A stretch of 64,000 nucleotides of DNA from CF-46 sp963760735 (GTDB taxonomy: Bacteria; Chloroflexota; Limnocylindria; Limnocylindrales; CSP1-4), in assembly GCA_963760735.1 (NCBI GenBank), contig CAVXEB010000004.1:1612001-1676000 (forward strand), given 5' to 3'. Positions 58,721 through 64,000 of this stretch are shown in pieces. A model generated the notes under the pieces. The model had not been told where the DNA came from. It saw only the letters and a list, made by a program, of their open reading frames with translations, and did not search any database. The position numbers and the translations under genes were made by a program. Within the stretch, counting starts at the first letter, position 1, and every line of letters begins with the position of its first letter.

Positions 58721-60287
58721 ATGACCACCGACATCGCGATCAGCTTCGCCGTCCTGATCGCGGTCGTCATCGCGTTCGTCTCGAACCGGATCCCGGTCGG
58801 CGTCGTCGCGATCGGCGCGGCGCTCGCCCTGTACTTCACGGGCGTCCTCGACGCTCACCGAGGCCCTCGCGGGGTTCGGCGACCCGGCGGTCATCTTCAT
58901 CGCGACGCTGTTCGTGGTCAGCGAGGGCCTCGACGCGAGCGGGGTGACGGCCTGGGCCGGCCAGGAGCTGATCGCGAGGATCGGCGACAGCCGGGTCCGG
59001 CTGATGGTCCTGATGACACTGCTCGTCGCCGGGCTCACCGCCTTGATCAGCGTCAACGGGGCGGTCGCCGCGCTCCTGCCGGTCGTCGTCGTCATGGCCG
59101 TCCGGCTGGGACGGTCGCCATCCGAGCTCCTCATCCCGCTCGTGTTCGGCGCCCACGCGGGCTCGATGCTCGCCCTCACGGGAACGCCGGTGAACGTGAT
59201 CATCAACCAGGCCGCGGCCGACTACGGCGGGCGGCCGTTCGGGTTCTTCGAGTTCGCGCTCGTCGGGATCCCGCTCGTGATCGGGGCGATCGTCCTCACC
59301 GTCGTGCTCGGCGAGCGGCTGCTGCCGACAAGGACCCCGAAGTCGATCCTGCCCGACTTCAGCCGCCAGGCGAAGACGCTCGTCGAGCAGTACCGGCTCG
59401 GCGATCGCGGGGGAGCCGTGATCGACCGCGAGGCCGGCATGGCGGAGGTCGTGATCCCGCCGCGTTCGGGGCTCGTCGGCCAGCCGGCGTTCCCCGGGAT
59501 GATCACCGACAGCGGCGACCTCCTGGTCCTCGCGGTCCAGCGGAAGGGCGAGGACCAGGGACCGGGCGAGACGACGCTTGCCGTCGGCGACACGTTGCTC
59601 CTCCAGGGCACGTGGGCCGCGCTCGACGAGAACCTCGACGATCCCGATGTCCTGGTGGTCGACGCTCCCCAGCTCGTCCGCCGGTCGGTCCCGCTCGGCT
59701 TGAAGTCGGCGGAGGCGATCGTCGTGCTGGTCGGGATGGTGGTCGCGCTCGTGACGGGCGTGGTCCCGTCGGCGATCGCCGGGCTGGTCGCCGCGAGCGC
59801 GATGGTGCTCCTGCGGGTGGTGTCGCCGGAGGGCGCGTATCGCTCGATCTCGTGGACGACGGTCGTGCTCGTCGCGGGGATGATCCCGCTGTCGACGGCG
59901 ATGACGAAGACGGGCGCCGCCGGCCTCATCGCGGACAATCTCGTGAGCGTGATCGGCGGCGCCGGGCCCTACGCCCTGCTCGCCGGGCTGTTCCTGATCA
60001 CGGCCATCCTGGGTCAGCTGATCAGCAACATGGCCACCGCGTTGATCGTGATCCCGATCGCGGCCGCCGCAGCGATCGACCTGGGGATTTCGGTCCAGCC
60101 GGTCCTGATGAGCGTGACCGTCGCGGCCGCTGCCTCGTTCCTGACGCCCGTGGCGACTCCCGTGAACATGATGGTCATGGGCCCGGGCGGCTACCGCTTC
60201 GGTGACTACTGGAAGCTGGGCCTCGCGTTCATGGCCCTGTTCTTCCTCGTCGCCGTCTTCCTCGTGCCGGTCTTCTGGCCGGTCTAG
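58721..60287 (+). pseudogene. SLC13/DASS-family permease with RCK_C domain, one +1 frameshift
   Basis: ATG 58721 starts TTDIAISFAVLIAVVIAFVS. Near 58850 the frame shifts by one base to LTEALAGFGDPAVIFIATLF, then stays open. Membrane segments flank a central TrkA-C-like domain (about residues 215-320: MAEVVIPPRSGLVGQPAFPG and GDTLLLQGTWAAL). The C-terminal half contains SNMATALIVIPIAAAAA and FLTPVATPVNMMVMGPGGY. Such proteins move sulfate or dicarboxylates with sodium. It follows the AbgT-type gene after 34 bases and may belong to the same operon. Confidence 0.8.
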
Positions 60288-60290
60288 CGG

Positions 60291-60488
60291 TCAGGACTTC
60301 GACGACGCCGGCACGGCGTACTCGCCGGGATGCTCGGCGCGATCCTTCGTCTTCGTCTTCTCGAGGATGTCGAAGGTCTCGGCGACCGAGCGACCGTTCG
60401 CCTCGGCCGCCCTCTTCACGTCCTCGTAGGTGATGTTCGCTTCGCCCATCTCGAGGTGGGCGTCCATGCAGCCACAGGTGAGACACAT
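60291..60488 (-). CDS. Small Cys-containing protein (CxxCxC)
   Basis: A 65-residue protein starting MCLTCGCMDAHLEMGEANIT, then a helix YEDVKRAAEANGRSVAETFD and a charged tail. Three Cys in CLTCGC could bind a metal or Fe-S species with one outside ligand. ATG 60488 has GGAGG 8 bases upstream, a clear sign of a real gene. It resembles small uncharacterised actinobacterial/Chloroflexota proteins with the same start. It lies convergent with the SLC13-like gene. Confidence 0.72.
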   Translation of the reverse strand: MCLTCGCMDAHLEMGEANITYEDVKRAAEANGRSVAETFDILEKTKTKDRAEHPGEYAVPASSKS

Positions 60489-60674
60489 CCGGTCGACCTC
60501 CAGTTCGGCGTGAGGCGTCGATCGTCGGCCCGAGCGGATCAACGCAGGGCCCGCGGGCCGCGATGGGTGCTTGCAGTCATGGGGCACCCGGAGCCCGCCA
60601 GCGAACGAGCCGGCGGGTTCCGACCCACCGGCTCGCTTCCTGTCCCGAGGAGGCCGGGCCGTCCCGGCGTCGCG

Positions 60675-61214
60675 TCAGCCCCGGGCGATCTCGTCGGCCA
60701 GGCGATCCCACTGCTCGAGGGCACCCTCGACCATCCCGACGCCGACCTGCTCGTCGAGCTCCGCGACGGACGGGAAGTGGCTGGTCTCGACGAGCTTCGT
60801 CCGTCCGCCGAGATCCTCGAGCGTCGTCGTGATCACGCCGACCCGATCGGACATCCCGGGGATGTCGACTGTGAATGTCTGGACGAACCGCGCGGGCGGG
60901 TCCAGCTCGAGGAACTCGCCCTTGAACGGGACGTCCTCGCGATCGGGCGCGCGGCTGATGAACCGCCACGAGCCGCCGACCCGGACGTCCATCGCCTCGA
61001 CGATCGTGACGGTGTTGTGCCGGCCCCACCAGCGGGCGATCCGCTCCGGGTCGGTCATCACCGTCCAGACGAGCTCACGCGGGGCGTCGAAGACCCGCTC
61101 CATGACGAACTCCGTGCCATCCGCGTAGGCCGTCGTCCGATCGTTGCCGAACTGTCGGATCGCCACCGGTGCGTCTCCCTGGGTTGCGTTTGCGTCAACG
61201 AGCTGTGCCGTCAT
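60675..61214 (-). CDS. SRPBCC (AHSA1)-family protein
   Basis: A 179-residue AHSA1/START-like protein. The core begins with EFVMERVFDAPRELVWTVMT and continues DPERIARWWGRHNTVTIVEA, VGGSWRFISRAP and RVGVITTTLEDLGGRTKLVE. It overlaps the ArsR gene end by 20 bases, and such ArsR-AHSA1 pairs are common. The physiological ligand is unknown. ATG 61214 lies within the ArsR frame, and coupled translation is expected. Confidence 0.9.
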   Translation of the reverse strand: MTAQLVDANATQGDAPVAIRQFGNDRTTAYADGTEFVMERVFDAPRELVWTVMTDPERIARWWGRHNTVTIVEAMDVRVGGSWRFISRAPDREDVPFKGEFLELDPPARFVQTFTVDIPGMSDRVGVITTTLEDLGGRTKLVETSHFPSVAELDEQVGVGMVEGALEQWDRLADEIARG

Positions 61215-61554
61215 CGTCGTGCTCCTGCTGCTGGAGTTCTCTGAGGTAGTCGTCGAGTCGCTCGAAGCTGTCCTGCCAGAGCAACCGGTAGTCGTCGACC
61301 CAGTCGGCCACCTCCCGGAGCGGCTCCGGCTTCAGCCGACACGGCCGCCACTGGGCCTGGCGTCCCTGCTCGACGAGTCGGGCCCGCTGGAGCACCTTGA
61401 GGTGCTTCGAGATCGCGGGCAGGCTGATGTCGAACGGGGCGGCCAGCTCCGTGACGGTGGCTTCTCCCTTCGCGAGCCGGGCGAGGATGGCCCGGCGCGT
61501 CGGATCGGCCAGGGCCGCGAACGTGGCGCTGAGTGGATCTGTCTGCGTCTGCAT
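61195..61554 (-). CDS. ArsR-family regulator
   Basis: A 119-residue winged-helix repressor: ATFAALADPTRRAILARLAK, then helix-turn-helix TELAAPFDISLPAISKHLKV and wing LVEQGRQAQWRPCRLKPEPL. The usual metal-binding CxC motif of ArsR/SmtB is absent, as in the ArsR relatives paired with SRPBCC proteins. ATG 61554 lies just downstream of a strong promoter with an operator-like palindrome, so it represses its own operon. Confidence 0.93.
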   Translation of the reverse strand: MQTQTDPLSATFAALADPTRRAILARLAKGEATVTELAAPFDISLPAISKHLKVLQRARLVEQGRQAQWRPCRLKPEPLREVADWVDDYRLLWQDSFERLDDYLRELQQQEHDDDGTAR

Positions 61555-61564
61555 TTCGCCTTTC

Positions 61565-61611
61565 GGTTAATTAACCTATCGGCATAATACGCCAGGACGC
61601 GAGTCTGTCAA
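61565..61611 (-). promoter_or_regulatory. ArsR-SRPBCC promoter with GGTTAATTAACC operator
   Basis: On the minus strand TTGACA (61606-61611) and TATTAT (61584-61589) are 16 bases apart, the best sigma-70-type promoter in the window. GGTTAATTAACC (61565-61576) is a perfect 12-bp palindrome at the expected transcription start, 10 bases before the ATG. A repressor bound there would block transcription. Confidence 0.82.
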
Positions 61612-61737
61612 GCGGCTCGCACGGATTGGTCGGGTGCGCCCCATTGCGACGCTCGCGCCCCGCCAGCGACGATCGTCGGGCTCCGCGGACGACCCCGGCC
61701 GGTGGTCCGTGCCCGGAGCGCGAAGGAGGACCTGCGC

Positions 61738-63081
61738 TTGGCGCGACGGGCAAGGCGGACGGCGGCGATCGCGGCGGGTGTCGGCGCGGCCGCCGGTGCC
61801 GCGGGGGTCGCGGTCCGGCAGCGTCGGGCGCAGGTCGCCGCGCGGCGGGCGCCCGTCCGCACCGCGTCGGTCACGCCGGAGTCGGCGCGCGGGGTCGCCG
61901 CGGAGCTGCTCGCCCTGCCGTCGATCCGCCGGCGGGACGAGGCCCTGACGTTCGCCCCGACCCGCGCCACCACCGTCGAGGTCCTCCTGCACGGCCGGCG
62001 CTACTTCCCGCGGATCCTCGAGGACATCGCGGCGGCCCGCGACCACGTCCACCTCCTGTTCTATGCGTTCCGCCCCGGGTCGATCGCCGACGCGTTCGTC
62101 GACGCCCTGGCGGAACGGGCGTCCGCGGGCCTGGAGGTCAAGGTCGCCGTCGACGCCGTGGGCAGCGCGATCGACGGTCCGGGCCGCCGCCTGTACGACC
62201 GGCTCCGAGCGGCCGGGGTGCAGATCGTGTCCAACGACGGGATCCTCGTCCTCCGGCGTGGCCTGATCGGCGATCGTCGCCTCGAGTTCCACGCGGAGGA
62301 CGCGCTCCACTTCGACCACCGCAAGATGATGGTCATCGACGGTCGGGTGGCCTACGTGGGCGGGACGGGGATCGAGGACCACTTCGCCGACGGCCGGTTC
62401 GCCGACGCGATGTGCCGGGTAACCGGACCGATCGTGTCCCACGTCCAACTCGCCTTCCTGACGAGCTGGGTCAAGGACGGCGGCCCGCGACCGCCGGACC
62501 TCGACGGGATCTTCCTCGACGAGGTGTCGCGATCGCCGGACGCGCCAGTCGACGGACTCGACGTGACCCTGCTGATGAATGTCCCCGGGACGGGCCACCA
62601 CCCGATCCGCGAGGCGATCCTGACCTCGCTGGACGAGGCACGCGCCGTGGTCGACATCGTGAACCCGTACATCGCCAACGCGAAGGTGATCCGGGGATTG
62701 ATCACGGCGGCCGAACGCGGTGCGGCGGTCCGCGTCGTCATCCCGGCCGAGCCGCGCCCGCCGTACGCGATCGCCGCGTTCCGGGCCTGGCTGCCGGCCC
62801 TCCTCGGGGCCGGGGTGACCGTGGTCCGCCATCCCGGCATGGCCCACGCGAAGATCTACCGCTTCGACGATCGGCTGCTGATCGGCAGCTGCAACCTCGA
62901 CGACCTTTCCCTGTTCCGGAACGACGAGCTCGACCTCCAGTTCGACGGCCCCGCCGTTCCCGCCCTCGCCGAGCCCGTGTTCGAGGAGCTCGTCGCGGCC
63001 TCGTCGCCGGCGAAGCCCTCGTCGCGCCGCATGAGCCGAGCCTGGGAGCAGCTGTTGGCCCGTTCGTCCCGGCTGCTGTAG
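61738..63081 (+). CDS. Phospholipase D-superfamily protein (cardiolipin-synthase-like)
   Basis: A 447-residue protein with an N-terminal hydrophobic Ala-rich segment (TAAIAAGVGAAAGAAGVAV) that may anchor it. Two HKD motifs follow: HFDHRKMMVIDGRVAYVGGT at about residues 188-207 and HAKIYRFDDRLLIGSCNLDD at about 370-389. The two motifs form one active site in cardiolipin synthases and PLD-type enzymes. TTG 61738 is chosen because AAGGAGGA ends 8 bases before it; GTG 61702 is in frame but has no site. It is divergent from the ArsR operon. Confidence 0.88.
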   Translation: MARRARRTAAIAAGVGAAAGAAGVAVRQRRAQVAARRAPVRTASVTPESARGVAAELLALPSIRRRDEALTFAPTRATTVEVLLHGRRYFPRILEDIAAARDHVHLLFYAFRPGSIADAFVDALAERASAGLEVKVAVDAVGSAIDGPGRRLYDRLRAAGVQIVSNDGILVLRRGLIGDRRLEFHAEDALHFDHRKMMVIDGRVAYVGGTGIEDHFADGRFADAMCRVTGPIVSHVQLAFLTSWVKDGGPRPPDLDGIFLDEVSRSPDAPVDGLDVTLLMNVPGTGHHPIREAILTSLDEARAVVDIVNPYIANAKVIRGLITAAERGAAVRVVIPAEPRPPYAIAAFRAWLPALLGAGVTVVRHPGMAHAKIYRFDDRLLIGSCNLDDLSLFRNDELDLQFDGPAVPALAEPVFEELVAASSPAKPSSRRMSRAWEQLLARSSRLL

Positions 63082-63144
63082 GGTGCGCGTCTCACGACCA
63101 CCCGACGGATGGCTGCCGTCGGGATCAGCGACCGGAGGACGGTG

Positions 63145-64000
63145 ATGGCCGCTAACGATCGATCGGCCCAGCAACGCCATGCCGCCGCCGCGTGGGCCGA
63201 TCTGCGCGACCGGCTCCGGACCGTCACGCCGCAGGCAATCGGGCGCGCCGGCATCGTGCTCGTCGCGCTCGCCGGCGGCGCCTGGCTCACCCGGGCGACC
63301 TGGCCGGCGCTCCTGCCGTTCATCGTCGGCGGGCTGATCACCTACCAGCTCCTGCCGGTGGTCGATGCGCTCGATCGGGTGATGCCCCGATTCCTTGCCG
63401 CCCTCATCTCGGTGGTCGCGGTGGTCGCGGTGGTTGTCGGCATCGCCCTCCTGATCCTGCCGCCGCTCGCGAACGTCTTCGTCCGCTTCGCGACCGACCT
63501 CCCAACGGCCACGGACGTGGACCGGGCCGTCGGGGACCTGGAGAAGCAGCTTGGGACCCTACCGGACGGATCCGCGGCCGTGATCATCCCCGTGCTGACG
63601 GCCCTGACGACCGCGTTCCGCGACTTCGTGGGCGGAGCCGCGGGCAACCTGGACGACATCGTCCGGGCCTCGGTGGCGGCCCTCCTCAATACGATCGGGG
63701 CGCTCCTCGGGCTGATCGTCCTGCCGACCTGGATGCTCGTGGTGATGAACGACAAGGAGCGGGCGCGGACCGCGATCGACCGGCGGATCGCGTCGGGGTT
63801 CCGACGCGATGCATGGGCGCTCGTGGCGATCGTCGATCGGGCCGCGGGAGCCTACCTCCGCGGCTACGTCGTGACGGCGGGCATCGTCGCCCTCCTCGCC
63901 TACGTCGGGCTGAGGATCTCGCCGCAGGTCGGTGGCCCGACGTTCCAGGAGCCCCTGGCGCTGGCGGCGTTCGCCGGCATCGCCCAGGTCGTGCCCATCA
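63145..64000 (+). CDS. AI-2E family transporter (partial)
   Basis: The frame from ATG 63145 (GGAGG 6 bases upstream) is open to the window edge, giving 285 residues. Membrane segments appear at about 39-58, 62-75 and 90-112 (ALISVVAVVAVVVGIALLIL), then a long external helical region and further segments such as LGLIVLPTWMLVVMNDKER. The last visible motif, AFAGIAQVVPI, is the conserved family block. The family includes autoinducer-2 exporters and ion antiporters; no function is certain here. The C-terminus lies outside the window. Confidence 0.85.
   Translation, partial: MAANDRSAQQRHAAAAWADLRDRLRTVTPQAIGRAGIVLVALAGGAWLTRATWPALLPFIVGGLITYQLLPVVDALDRVMPRFLAALISVVAVVAVVVGIALLILPPLANVFVRFATDLPTATDVDRAVGDLEKQLGTLPDGSAAVIIPVLTALTTAFRDFVGGAAGNLDDIVRASVAALLNTIGALLGLIVLPTWMLVVMNDKERARTAIDRRIASGFRRDAWALVAIVDRAAGAYLRGYVVTAGIVALLAYVGLRISPQVGGPTFQEPLALAAFAGIAQVVPI

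Overview
The window is very GC-rich bacterial DNA with short gaps, many 4-base start/stop overlaps (ATGA, GTGA) and few AT-rich promoters. It carries no rRNA, ribosomal protein or other firm phylogenetic marker. High GC, lipoprotein-anchored sugar-binding proteins, a DUF1918 protein, and ECF sigma factors coupled to membrane-anchored beta-propeller proteins suggest a soil or freshwater Chloroflexota (Limnocylindria-like) or, less likely, an actinobacterium. This is inference.

Layout. 1-1262: an ECF sigma factor and its membrane partner with an extracellular TolB-like propeller. 1593-6770: tRNA-Thr(CGT) followed by a 2.7-kb island (TetR, SRPBCC, small membrane protein) closed by a 45-bp copy of the tRNA 3' end. 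A second segment (DUF1918, eRF1-like and Ala-rich proteins) ends at a more degenerate copy of the same boundary. The stretch is studded with copies of an 11-bp core, AGCAGGTCYTC, taken from the tRNA. 6795-9888: a frameshifted P450, zf-UBP, AraC and VOC proteins.

10053-40491 is a large carbohydrate-utilisation region. It encodes a MalF/MalG/lipoprotein ABC importer, glycosidases (GH2, GH4, GH78, GH125), two Gfo/Idh oxidoreductases, an IolE-like TIM barrel, SDR and zinc alcohol dehydrogenases, a UlaG-like lactonase, two sugar-acid dehydratases (enolase superfamily and IlvD/Edd), two DHDPS-fold aldolases, a PfkB kinase, a PhyH dioxygenase, a PHP metallohydrolase, an alpha/beta hydrolase and three GntR regulators. 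Together these fit import of oligosaccharides carrying rhamnose, alpha-mannose and beta-linked hexose or uronate, their trimming, and breakdown by an oxidative route (sugar to lactone, aldonate, 2-keto-3-deoxyaldonate, then pyruvate plus aldehyde). Five operons share an upstream 11-bp-spaced direct repeat, GGTTCANNTTTGGTTCAAT, always in the same orientation to the gene. The remaining operons tend to carry a GTATGATA-type element instead. The split suggests two complementary regulons.

40517-50832: an ABC exporter, a second P450 (also preceded by the GGTTCA repeat), a broken alpha/beta hydrolase, an AlkZ-like winged-helix protein, a class III adenylate cyclase and flavin-type oxidoreductases. 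50990-53703: a second sigma/propeller operon, here with kelch repeats and a lipoprotein. 53954-60287: a MarR regulator divergent from a third ECF sigma factor, then M17 aminopeptidase, AbgT-type and SLC13-type transporters. 60291-64000: a small Cys protein, an ArsR-SRPBCC pair with a clear promoter/operator, a phospholipase-D family enzyme and an AI-2E-type transporter running off the end.

Seven genes carry eight reading-frame breaks, each explained by one extra base. This may be a systematic assembly artefact rather than real gene decay.
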